A stretch of 64,000 bases of DNA, from positions 869,001 to 933,000 of the forward strand of contig NC_021237.1 of assembly GCF_000397205.1 (NCBI RefSeq), given 5' to 3'. The position numbers and the translations under genes are program-made. Source of the stretch: Pseudomonas protegens CHA0 (lineage in GTDB: Bacteria > Pseudomonadota > Gammaproteobacteria > Pseudomonadales > Pseudomonadaceae). Positions 52,162 to 60,085 of this stretch are shown in pieces (position 1 is the first letter of the stretch; every line of letters starts with the position of its first letter). The notes below the pieces were generated by a model. That model ran no database searches, had not been told where the DNA came from, and was given only the letters and a program-made list of their open reading frames with translations.

Positions 52162-52303
52162 CCGCTGCCGCAGGCTGCGAACGCTCCGGGCGGCACTGTC
52201 GCAGGAAGCGCAGGGACCCTGAGGCCATCAGAGGTTTGCCTGAAGATCGCCAGGCAAGGCCCTGCGGGCCTTTTCGCAGCCTCGCGGGCTCGGCAGCGGC
52301 TAC
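52158..52303. repeat. Third copy of the GTAGCCGCTGCCG inverted-repeat element
   Basis: Begins GTAGCCGCTGCCGCAGGCTG and ends CCTCGCGGGCTCGGCAGCGG plus CTAC; internal GCAAGGCCCTGCGGGCCTTT stem. 146 bases. It shares GCCAGGCAAGGCCC and the TTTGcCTG...ATCGCC module with the copy at 8440. The 269-base gap 52162-52430 holds this element and nothing else recognised. Confidence 0.8.
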
Positions 52304-52430
52304 AGTCGGTGACAGTCGGCTGTGCGGAGCGGGTTTTTTATCCTTGTTCAGGCACCGTTCAGGGGCTGCGCGAGCAACATGTCCAGCCTTATGCCTCGCT
52401 TTGGGTGCGGCGCTTTCTGGTGGGGCGAAG

Positions 52431-54071
52431 ATGGTTCGAGAAACGCGTTTGAGTATTGAGGTCTGGGGTATTTACCTGGTGGCCCTGCTGCTGTTCACCT
52501 TTGGCATCTGGGACCAGCAGCCCCAGGGTTTCGACGGCCGTTGGGCGCTGTTCCTGCAGGAAATGTTCCGCCACGGCGCCAGCCTGTTCCCCACTACCTA
52601 CGGCCAGCCATACCCGGACTACCCGGGCACCGCGACCTTCTTCAGCTACCTGTTCGCCCAGGCTTTCGGCGCCCCCAACCACCTGGCCAATATCCTGCCC
52701 ACCGCGCTGGCCTCGGCCGGGGTGCTGGCGCTGCTGTATCGCTTGCTGGCGCCTTCGGGGCGCACCTGGGCACTGCTCGCGGTGCTGCTCACGGCGCTGA
52801 CCAGCCAGCTGTTGGACAAGTCCCGCTCGGTGTGCCTGGACCAGATGGTTTCCCTGCTGTGCCTGGGCACCTTCTACCTGCTGCACAGCGGCGAGCAACT
52901 GGGCTCCCGGCTGCGGTTGTGGGCGGTGCTGCCGCTGCTGGTGCTGGCCTTTGCCATTCGCGGGCCCCTGGGGCTGGTGGAAGTCTGCGGGGTGGCCTGC
53001 ACCTACTGGCTGCTGGGGGACAGCCGCACCCGCGAGGCGCGCCTGACGCTGATCAAACGGGTGCTCGCCTATGGCGTCAGTGGCCTCCTGTTGCTGGCCG
53101 GCTGCTGGTGGCTGCTGATGCAACTGGCCTATCTCGCTGGTGGCGAAGATTTCGTCCGTCAGGTCTACAACATGCAGGTGGTCGGGCGCCTGGATGAAAG
53201 CGGCGAGCCGTTCTACTTCTACTTCCAGCTGGCGCTGTACCGCTACTTCCCGGTGGTGCCCCTGGCCCTGGCGACGCTCTGGGTATTGCGCCGGCAATGG
53301 TCGCAGCGCCATGTGAACCCGCAGCTGCGCCTGGTACTTCGGTTGGGGGCCTGTGGCCTGATGATCCTGCTGGGCCTGTCGGTGCCGCACTTCAAGCGCG
53401 CCTATTACATCCTGCCCATGGTGCCGATGTTCGCTGCGGTGGCGGCCTACGGCCTGCTCACGGCCCGGGGCTGGCTGGGCAAGGTGCGCAGCGGCTACCT
53501 GTGGCTGGTGGGGCTGCTGCCGGGGCTGTGCATCCTGGTGCTGTTCGTCTTGCGCCACAGCTGGCACAAGCACGGTTACTGGCCGCCGGTGTCCATGCCG
53601 CTGCTGATCGCGATCTTCGTCGTGTTGCAGCTGCTGGCGCTGTATGGCTGGCGCAAGACCCTGGGCAGTTTCGGGCGGCGTCTGGTGCTGCTCAGCGGCT
53701 TGGCCCTGGCGGCGCAATGGACGCTGCTGGTGGCGGTGGTGGACCCGGCCAAGGATCTGCAGTTCGACACTAAGGCCTTCGTTTCCCAGGTGGAGCAGTT
53801 GCGCCAGGCCAGCCCCGGGCCGCTGGTGTTCTTCAACCTGGGCCAGGACACCTGGGCGGTGCGCTACATGATGAACCTGGACCACGACGAACAGCCGCTG
53901 TTCGTCAGCGGCGACGACCCCGGGCACTTGGACTCGCTGCCCCATGACTCCTGGGTGATCATCGCGCGCAAGGACCGGGGGCTGCTGGATAACACCTCCC
54001 TGGAGAATCAGTTGCCGGTGTTCGAGGGGCGGCTCAACGACAACCCCTGCCTGGTGTTCCAGTTGCAATAA
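52431..54071 (+). CDS. GT39/ArnT-like membrane glycosyltransferase B
   Basis: A 546-residue GT-C protein with about 12 helices and a periplasmic C-terminal domain of about 130 residues. The first loop reads FDGRWALFLQEMFRHGASLF with PYPDYPGTATFFSYL, the counterpart of the ArnT loop, although the usual EKPPL is replaced by DYPGT. It is only about 6 kb from copy A but not closely similar. Donor and acceptor unknown. Start ATG 52431, with GGGGCGAAG upstream. Confidence 0.8.
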   Translation: MVRETRLSIEVWGIYLVALLLFTFGIWDQQPQGFDGRWALFLQEMFRHGASLFPTTYGQPYPDYPGTATFFSYLFAQAFGAPNHLANILPTALASAGVLALLYRLLAPSGRTWALLAVLLTALTSQLLDKSRSVCLDQMVSLLCLGTFYLLHSGEQLGSRLRLWAVLPLLVLAFAIRGPLGLVEVCGVACTYWLLGDSRTREARLTLIKRVLAYGVSGLLLLAGCWWLLMQLAYLAGGEDFVRQVYNMQVVGRLDESGEPFYFYFQLALYRYFPVVPLALATLWVLRRQWSQRHVNPQLRLVLRLGACGLMILLGLSVPHFKRAYYILPMVPMFAAVAAYGLLTARGWLGKVRSGYLWLVGLLPGLCILVLFVLRHSWHKHGYWPPVSMPLLIAIFVVLQLLALYGWRKTLGSFGRRLVLLSGLALAAQWTLLVAVVDPAKDLQFDTKAFVSQVEQLRQASPGPLVFFNLGQDTWAVRYMMNLDHDEQPLFVSGDDPGHLDSLPHDSWVIIARKDRGLLDNTSLENQLPVFEGRLNDNPCLVFQLQ

Positions 54072-54140
54072 GTGCTTGGCAGGGCCTGGGGCGGGCCGTA
54101 TTTTGGCCACTGTCATCCGCGGGATAACCAGGGAGTGGTC

Positions 54141-54620
54141 ATGCAATATCAGGTTCGTCCGGCCGTACCGGCCGATGCTCCACAGGTCAGCCAGGTGATC
54201 CTGGCGGCCTTGCTCGCCAGCAATGCCCAGGACTACCCCGCCAGTGTGATCGAGCGGGTCCAGGCCAGCTTCACCCCCGATGCAGTGCGCCAACTGATGC
54301 AGCGCCGGCAGATGTTTGTCGCCCTGATGCACGGGGAATTGCGGGGCACCGCCAGCCTCGACGGGCGTGCGGTGCGTTCGGTGTTTGTCGACCCGGCCTA
54401 CCACGGCCAGGGCCTGGGGCGGCAACTGATGGCCGCGGTCGAGCAGGCGGCGCTGGATTCGGGCCAGACCTCGCTGGTGGTGCCCTCGTCGGTCACCGCT
54501 GAAGGCTTTTATGCCCGCCTGGGCTTTGTCCGGGTACGCGAGCATTACGAGGGCGAGGAGCTGACGCTGATCATGGAGCGGGCCCTGGTGGCCACTGAGA
54601 CCGGGCCAGGGCTGGGCTGA
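54141..54620 (+). CDS. GNAT-family N-acetyltransferase
   Basis: A 159-residue GNAT: RPAVPADAPQVSQVI, acetyl-CoA loop VDPAYHGQGLGRQLM near residues 78-92, and AEGFYARLGFVRVREH. The substrate is unknown. GGGAGTGGTC precedes the ATG. It is convergent with the RidA gene, one base apart. Confidence 0.87.
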   Translation: MQYQVRPAVPADAPQVSQVILAALLASNAQDYPASVIERVQASFTPDAVRQLMQRRQMFVALMHGELRGTASLDGRAVRSVFVDPAYHGQGLGRQLMAAVEQAALDSGQTSLVVPSSVTAEGFYARLGFVRVREHYEGEELTLIMERALVATETGPGLG

Positions 54621-54621
54621 T

Positions 54622-54981
54622 TCAGGCCGGTTGCGCAGCAATCACCAACACTTCGATGCGGTAGTGCGGCTTGGCCATGGGCGCCTGCACGCAAGCCCGC
54701 ACCGGTGCCTGGACACCTTCGAGCCAGGCATCCCAGAGCAGGTTCATGGCCGGGTAGTCAGCCATGTCCTTGAGCCAGATCTGCGCGCTGAGCAGGTGGC
54801 CCTTGTCGGTGCCGGCCCTGGCCAGCAGGGCGTCGATCTGTTGCAGCACATCCTGCGTCTGGGCGCGGATGTCCCCTTCGGTCAATTGCGAAACCTGGCC
54901 TGCCAGGTAGACGGTCCGGTTGTGGATCACGGCCTGGCTGAAGCGCGCGGTGGTGCCGATTCGCTGGAGGGATGAGGTCAT
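54622..54981 (-). CDS. RidA-family protein (2-iminoacid deaminase-like)
   Basis: A 119-residue RidA/YjgF homologue: SQAVIHNRTVYLAGQVS, AQTQDVLQQIDALLARAG, and the arginine-bearing VRACVQAPMAKPHYRIEVLV. RidA proteins hydrolyse reactive 2-aminoacrylate and other imines. Start is taken as ATG 54981; two upstream in-frame ATGs (54993, 55005) are possible. It ends the BCCT-DUF3726 gene set, suggesting that an imine or enamine appears in that pathway. Confidence 0.87.
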   Translation of the reverse strand: MTSSLQRIGTTARFSQAVIHNRTVYLAGQVSQLTEGDIRAQTQDVLQQIDALLARAGTDKGHLLSAQIWLKDMADYPAMNLLWDAWLEGVQAPVRACVQAPMAKPHYRIEVLVIAAQPA

Positions 54982-55024
54982 GTCGAGGTCCATTGGTTCG
55001 TCCATTGGTTCAAGGGTGGAAAGG

Positions 55025-55678
55025 TCAGTTGTTGTCGCTCAGGCCGGCCCCGGCGCCCAGCAGGCGCGAGGCTTCGGAGGCCGGCACGTAGGTGCGGGCG
55101 GCCAGGTGATCGAGGTCGTGCTGGGGGCTGTCGCCCAGGTCCGGAATGCTGCCCGCCAGAGGCTTGCCGAGGGTGCCGGCAGGATCTGTGCAAGCGCAGC
55201 GCACCTGGGCGGCTGTGGCGGCGCCGAGATTCTGCGCACGTACCAGCCAGGCTTCGCCCGAGGGGGAAAACTTCAGGCAGCAGCCGTTCCAGGACAGCTC
55301 CAGCCACAGGCCGAGCTGGCGCGCGGTGGCGCTGGCAAAGGGCAGCAGCAGTTGCGGGTGCGCCACCTGCCGGAGCTCGATGCGGCCGTTGCTGCGCAGC
55401 AGGTAGGCGTGGTCGCTCAGGGTCGCCCCGGCAATCAGCGGGCACAGGGCATGCCCTGGCACCTGCCAGGGCTCGGCGCTGACATCCGGGGCCAGTTGCT
55501 GGTAGGCACAGCCGTCATTCTGTCGCAGTTGCGTGGCCAGCACGCCGGGCCCGTCGAGGCCGTGGGCCGAGAGCCAGCGCGCGGCCTTGCCGGCTTCCTC
55601 CGCCAGGCCCCAGGACAGCCCGGCACCGCGGGCGGCTTTCTTGCACAGGCTTTCGATTTCATTCAACGAGGCATGCAC
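55025..55678 (-). CDS. DUF3726-family protein
   Basis: A 217-residue soluble protein: SLNEIESLCKKAARGAGLSW near the start, then GLAEEAGKAARWL and the conserved late CCLKFSPSGEAWLVRA. This pattern is what I associate with DUF3726, whose function is unknown. The start is GTG at 55678 with AGGAG seven bases upstream, overlapping the end of the 564-residue gene by 20 bases, so the two are coupled. Confidence 0.72.
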   Translation of the reverse strand: MHASLNEIESLCKKAARGAGLSWGLAEEAGKAARWLSAHGLDGPGVLATQLRQNDGCAYQQLAPDVSAEPWQVPGHALCPLIAGATLSDHAYLLRSNGRIELRQVAHPQLLLPFASATARQLGLWLELSWNGCCLKFSPSGEAWLVRAQNLGAATAAQVRCACTDPAGTLGKPLAGSIPDLGDSPQHDLDHLAARTYVPASEASRLLGAGAGLSDNN

Positions 55679-57353
55679 GGCGCTGCTCCTGGCTGTCGAG
55701 GTTGGGGTAGGACCAGTCGTCCGCGGCCATCTGCCCCAGCTCATGGGGGAAGGGCGCGTTCTGGTAGAGGGTGATGCGTACCCAGCGATCCGAGCGCGGG
55801 TCGAAGTGGGTGGCGCCGAAGAACGACAGCTTGCAGCGCAGCAGGTCGATGGGCAGCAGCGCCTGGTCGATCAGGTTGTCCTGGATGTCGGCGTAGGGGA
55901 ACGCTGGCGCCAGTTGCACCCGGCGCAGGCTGTGGCGATGTTCCGGGTGCCGCAGCAGGAAGCTGGCGACGCTTTGCGCGTCGCTCCAGCCGGGCAGGGC
56001 GGCTTGCAACTGGGCGATGTCCCGGGCCACTGCCAGGGGCTGCTCCAGGTCTTGCCCGGGCTCGGCAAAGCGCTGGCCGATCCGCGGTTCGAGTTTTTCC
56101 TCGGAGACGTACCAGAACAGCGCGCGGCTGGCTTGGCTGGAAAAGTCGATGGCCGCGACCCAGGAATAATGCTCGTCGAGTATCTGCCGCAGGCGGCCGA
56201 TGCTCATGCTGCCGTCGACGCTGAAGCTGGCCTGCTCATCGGCCTGCATACCGGCGCCCAGCTCATCCACCAGGTGGCCGTAGGGCTCCAGCAGCAGCGA
56301 CACCAGGCATTCCTGGGCTTCCAGCGACAGCGCGCCTTCGGCCCAGCGATAGAGTTCGTCCCAGGGGGAATCCTGCTCCAGGATGCCACTGGCGAGATGG
56401 TGCTCCAGGCGCTGCAGGTCACCTTGCAGTTGCAGGATGCGGCCGTGTTGCAGTTCGTGCTCGGAGTGCCAGTGGCCGATGCCGGCCTGGGCCCGGGTGA
56501 GGAATTCGACGAACCGCTGGCGCTCCGCAGCCGATGGCTGGCGCACGGCGCGTACCCGTTGCAGGGCGGTTTCACGGGCCTGTACCCAGTTGTTCAAGAG
56601 CACCGGATGGTTCAGCAGGAACGGCGCCATGCCCAGCCCCGTGGAGTTGCCGATGCCCAGGCGCCGGCGCAGTTGCGGCTCCAGGGTCACCGCCTGCCGG
56701 GGCGCCCGGGCCTGGGCCAGGTGTTCCACCAGGTCCAGGGTGAAGGCGCGGATCAGGAACACGGTGAGCATTTCCGCCTGGAAGGGTGCCGCCAGCTCCG
56801 GCCGCTGGGCGATGCTTTCACGGTCGGCCGCGCCGAACTTGCCGCTGCCGTAGACCGCGGTGGTGCGCATCAGGTAGCCGACTTCATCGATGAACTCGCG
56901 CTGCGGCTGGCGGCCGGCAGCCAGGGCCTCGATCACATGGTCGAACAGCCGCACCGAACGGTTGGCCCGGGCCATGCACAGCTCGCGGGAGGAAATGCGC
57001 CCGGCTTCCTGCTTCGGCACATTGGCCTCCAGGCGGTCCAGGTCGGCGGCATCGGGGATGCCGTCGAACAGGGCGAAGGTGGCATCCCAGGCGGTGGCGA
57101 TGACCCGGTCCGAGCGCAGTGCCGGGTCCAGGTCATGGGCGAAGGCCACCAGGCTGTAGCTGCGCTGCGGGCCGGTGGCGGTGTACACCGCACGGCCCAC
57201 GCCCTGGCTGTCGAGGGTCCACAGCGGGCGCTGGAACTGCCAGTTTTCAGCCTTGAGGCGGCGCAGCAACTGGCGCATGAACGACAGCCGGGATTGGTGG
57301 AAGGCCCCCAGGCGCGCCGCCTTCATGACGCTGGCGGGTGGTCGCAGGTTCAT
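55659..57353 (-). CDS. Unknown 564-residue cytoplasmic protein of the BCCT operon
   Basis: A long, mostly helical soluble protein with no signal peptide. Noticeable stretches are GNSTGLGMAPFLLNHPVLLN, HWHSEHELQHGRILQLQGDL, and a C-terminal CKLSFFGATHFDPRSDRWVR. I recognise no family or catalytic motif. Its ATG directly abuts the BCCT stop and DUF3726 overlaps its end, so it is firmly in the operon. It may be the enzyme acting on the imported compound, perhaps with DUF3726 as partner; this is conjecture. Confidence 0.8.
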   Translation of the reverse strand: MNLRPPASVMKAARLGAFHQSRLSFMRQLLRRLKAENWQFQRPLWTLDSQGVGRAVYTATGPQRSYSLVAFAHDLDPALRSDRVIATAWDATFALFDGIPDAADLDRLEANVPKQEAGRISSRELCMARANRSVRLFDHVIEALAAGRQPQREFIDEVGYLMRTTAVYGSGKFGAADRESIAQRPELAAPFQAEMLTVFLIRAFTLDLVEHLAQARAPRQAVTLEPQLRRRLGIGNSTGLGMAPFLLNHPVLLNNWVQARETALQRVRAVRQPSAAERQRFVEFLTRAQAGIGHWHSEHELQHGRILQLQGDLQRLEHHLASGILEQDSPWDELYRWAEGALSLEAQECLVSLLLEPYGHLVDELGAGMQADEQASFSVDGSMSIGRLRQILDEHYSWVAAIDFSSQASRALFWYVSEEKLEPRIGQRFAEPGQDLEQPLAVARDIAQLQAALPGWSDAQSVASFLLRHPEHRHSLRRVQLAPAFPYADIQDNLIDQALLPIDLLRCKLSFFGATHFDPRSDRWVRITLYQNAPFPHELGQMAADDWSYPNLDSQEQRRACLVE

Positions 57354-58913
57354 TCAGAGCACCCCCTGTTCACGGGCCATTTGCCGGGCAATGCGGATCG
57401 CGTCCCAGACCGCCGGGAGGATCAGCAGCGACACCGGCACCGCAGTGATCACGATGAACGACTGCAAGGCACTGATGCCGCCCTCACCGAGGGTGATCAG
57501 GGTAGCCCCCACCAGGCCCATGCCGGCGCCCCAGAACACCCGCAGCCAGGCCGGGGATTCGGCGTGGTTGCTGCTGATGGCCATGGCCACGGTATAGGAC
57601 ATGGAGCCGGCGCTGGTGACCACCGAGAAGAAACTGAGGAACAGGAACAGCGCCGAAATCAGGTTGGGCAGCGGCATCGACTGGGCCACCCCGAGCAGCA
57701 GCGCCTCAGGTTGCACGCCGTGGCTGATCACGCGGCCCGGCGACTGCAGTTCGATACCGATCCCGGTGCCGCCCACCAGGGTGAACCAGAGCATGGTGAT
57801 CAGCGGGGCGGCCACCGACATCAGGGTGATCACCTCACGGATGCTGCGCCCGCGGGAGACCTTGGCCACGTAGATACCCATCATCGGCGCGTAGCCGATG
57901 AACCAGCCCCAGTAGAACAGGGTCCAGCTGTTGAGCCAGGCGTTGTCATCGCGGTACAGGGCGGTCTGGAAGAAGCTGGTGACGTGCAGCGCCAGGCTCT
58001 GGGCCAGGGTTTCGCTGAGGAACAGGGTGGGGCCGAAGATGAACAGGAACGCTGCCAGGCCCAGCATCAGCCACACGTGGACCTTGCTTACCAGCCGCAG
58101 GCCGCCCAGGCCCACCACACAGGACAGGGTGTAGATCACCGTCACCGAGAGAATCACCATGGCCTGGACCATGATGGTGTTCGGCACGCCCCACACCGAG
58201 TGCAGGACGAAGGCGATCTGCAGGCCGAGAAAGCCCACCGGGCCGATGGTGCCGGCCACCACCGCGATGATCGCCGAGGCATCGGCGAACACGGCGATCG
58301 GGCCCTTCAGGGCACGCTCGCCCAGCAGTGGATAGAGCAGGGTGCGCGGCATCAGCGGCAGGTTCTTTTCGTGGTGCAGGTACATGTAGACCACGGTCAG
58401 CAGGCTGCCGAGCACCGCCCAGGCCATGAAACCCCAGTGCAGGAACGACTGGGAGAGCGCGGCCACGCCGGCGGCGTCGCTCTTGGCCACGGCGCCGAAG
58501 TACGGCGGTGGGGCGATGAAATGCATCATGGGTTCGGCAGCGGCCCAGAAGGCGCCGCCGCCGGCCAGCAGGGCGCACATGATCATCGATACCCAGTTGA
58601 AGGTGCTGATGCTGGGCTTGTGCCCGACGCCGCCCAGGCGCACCCGGCCCAGGCGGGTGAAGCCGATGTACAGGCTGGCGCCGAAGGTCGCCAGCATCAG
58701 CACCTGCCAGTACAGGCCGAAGTAGTGGGTGCTCCAGGTGAAGGCGTGGCCGATCAGGCTGGAAAGGGTGTTCAGGTCTATCAGGGCAATGACCAGGAAC
58801 AGCAGGAAGAAACCTCCGCTGATCCAGAAAATCGACCAGTCGAGGGTTCCAGCGGCGCGGCTGTGCAGCGAGCGGGTGTCGATCCCCGCTTTGATTTCGC
58901 CTGGAATTTCCAT
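57354..58913 (-). CDS. BCCT-family quaternary-amine transporter
   Basis: A 519-residue betaine/carnitine/choline-type carrier with 12 helices. Family motifs include WSTHYFGLYWQVL, GGAFWAAAEPMMHFIAPP, FLHWGFMAWAV, and FYWGWFIGYAPMMGIYVAKV with SRGRSIREV. The BCCT hallmark of aromatic residues around GWFIGYAP is present. It likely imports a trimethylammonium or similar compound for the enzymes around it rather than as an osmolyte. Confidence 0.9.
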   Translation of the reverse strand: MEIPGEIKAGIDTRSLHSRAAGTLDWSIFWISGGFFLLFLVIALIDLNTLSSLIGHAFTWSTHYFGLYWQVLMLATFGASLYIGFTRLGRVRLGGVGHKPSISTFNWVSMIMCALLAGGGAFWAAAEPMMHFIAPPPYFGAVAKSDAAGVAALSQSFLHWGFMAWAVLGSLLTVVYMYLHHEKNLPLMPRTLLYPLLGERALKGPIAVFADASAIIAVVAGTIGPVGFLGLQIAFVLHSVWGVPNTIMVQAMVILSVTVIYTLSCVVGLGGLRLVSKVHVWLMLGLAAFLFIFGPTLFLSETLAQSLALHVTSFFQTALYRDDNAWLNSWTLFYWGWFIGYAPMMGIYVAKVSRGRSIREVITLMSVAAPLITMLWFTLVGGTGIGIELQSPGRVISHGVQPEALLLGVAQSMPLPNLISALFLFLSFFSVVTSAGSMSYTVAMAISSNHAESPAWLRVFWGAGMGLVGATLITLGEGGISALQSFIVITAVPVSLLILPAVWDAIRIARQMAREQGVL

Positions 58914-59035
58914 GGTGCCTCCGTGTTGCGTTGTCGATCGCTAATAATTGTTATGGGCGCATTTGTTGTTGTTAGTGCTTGGCGATGACCCTGTTCAGGC
59001 CGGACGTCAGGACAATCGGGAAACAGTCGGGGGCC

Positions 59036-60085
59036 TCAGACCGCGATCTCGTGAGGGTGGACGGCGGCACCTGCCTGGGCCTTGGCCGGAACAAAATTGT
59101 TCTCGAAGAAGCGCAGCCAGTTGCCGCCCATGATCGCGGCGACCTCCTGGGCGCCGAAACCCACGCCGTGCAGGCCCGCCTCGATGTTGTGGAAGTCGCG
59201 GTTGTCGCGGAACCAGGCCGGCTGGTCGGGGAAGCCCGGTTGCGCCTTGGAGCCTTCGCCGTAGTCGACATCCAGGGTCCAGCGGCCGACGCGCATCCAG
59301 TCCACCACGCTGTTGGGCTGGTCCTGGCACAGGTCGGAACCCAGGCCCAGGTGCTCGACGCCCATCAGCTCGGCGGTGCGCGCGATCATTTCGCAGAAGC
59401 TCTGCACGCTGCAGGCGCTCTTGTCCTTGAGGTGGTGCGGGTACAACGAGAAACCGAACATGCCACCGCTCTGGCCCAGGGCCTTGAGCACGGTGTCGGA
59501 CTTGTTGCGCAGCGCCGCGTGCCAGAACGCCGGGTTGGCGTGGGTGATGGCGATCGGGCGCTCGGAGTGCTCGATGGCTTGCAGGGTCGAGCGTTCGGCG
59601 GAGTGGGACATGTCCACCACCAGGCCGACCCGGTTCATCTCCCGTACCACCTGCTTGCCCATGCGGGTCAGGCCCGGGTCTTCCTGTTCATAGCAACCGG
59701 TGGCCAGCAGCGACTGGTTGTTGTAGGTCAGCTGCATGAAGCGTGCGCCGAGGCTGTGTACCACTTCCACCAGGCCGATGTCGTCCTCGATGGGCGAGGG
59801 GTTCTGGAAACCGAAGAAGATCGCCGTGCGCCCGGTCTGCCGTGCCAGGGCGATGTCGCTGGCCCACTTGCCGTGCAGGATCAGGTGCGAGTAGCGCTGG
59901 AACCTGCGGTTCCAGGCTTCGATATTGGCCACCATTTCGCGGAAGGTCTCGTGGTAGGCGATGGTCACGTGGACCGCATCGACGCCGCCTTCGCGCATCT
60001 GCTGGAAGATCTTTTCCGACCAGTTGTCGTACTGCATGGCATCGATGCGCGGGCCGCGGCTGGCGAAGGTCTGGGGCAGGCTCAT
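59036..60085 (-). CDS. M19-type amidohydrolase (membrane-dipeptidase family), atypical metal site
   Basis: A 349-residue member of the M19/renal dipeptidase family without signal peptide. The beta-site ligands are present (His in VVDMSHS and in AITHANP, Arg in LRNKSD, Asp in GLGSDLC). The alpha-site HxD, normally in DGHND, is replaced by DAMQYDNW, and the bridging Glu position reads FGFQNPSP. The substrate is therefore probably not an ordinary dipeptide. It overlaps the dehydrogenase gene by ATGA; 122 bases separate it from the BCCT gene. Confidence 0.82.
   Translation of the reverse strand: MSLPQTFASRGPRIDAMQYDNWSEKIFQQMREGGVDAVHVTIAYHETFREMVANIEAWNRRFQRYSHLILHGKWASDIALARQTGRTAIFFGFQNPSPIEDDIGLVEVVHSLGARFMQLTYNNQSLLATGCYEQEDPGLTRMGKQVVREMNRVGLVVDMSHSAERSTLQAIEHSERPIAITHANPAFWHAALRNKSDTVLKALGQSGGMFGFSLYPHHLKDKSACSVQSFCEMIARTAELMGVEHLGLGSDLCQDQPNSVVDWMRVGRWTLDVDYGEGSKAQPGFPDQPAWFRDNRDFHNIEAGLHGVGFGAQEVAAIMGGNWLRFFENNFVPAKAQAGAAVHPHEIAV

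Noticed and set aside
55533..58988. A 1151-codon open frame on the plus strand
   Set aside because: It lies opposite three coherent minus-strand genes (DUF3726, 564-residue protein, BCCT). The translation is rich in His, Gln, Gly and Arg with no motifs, typical of the antisense of GC-rich coding DNA.
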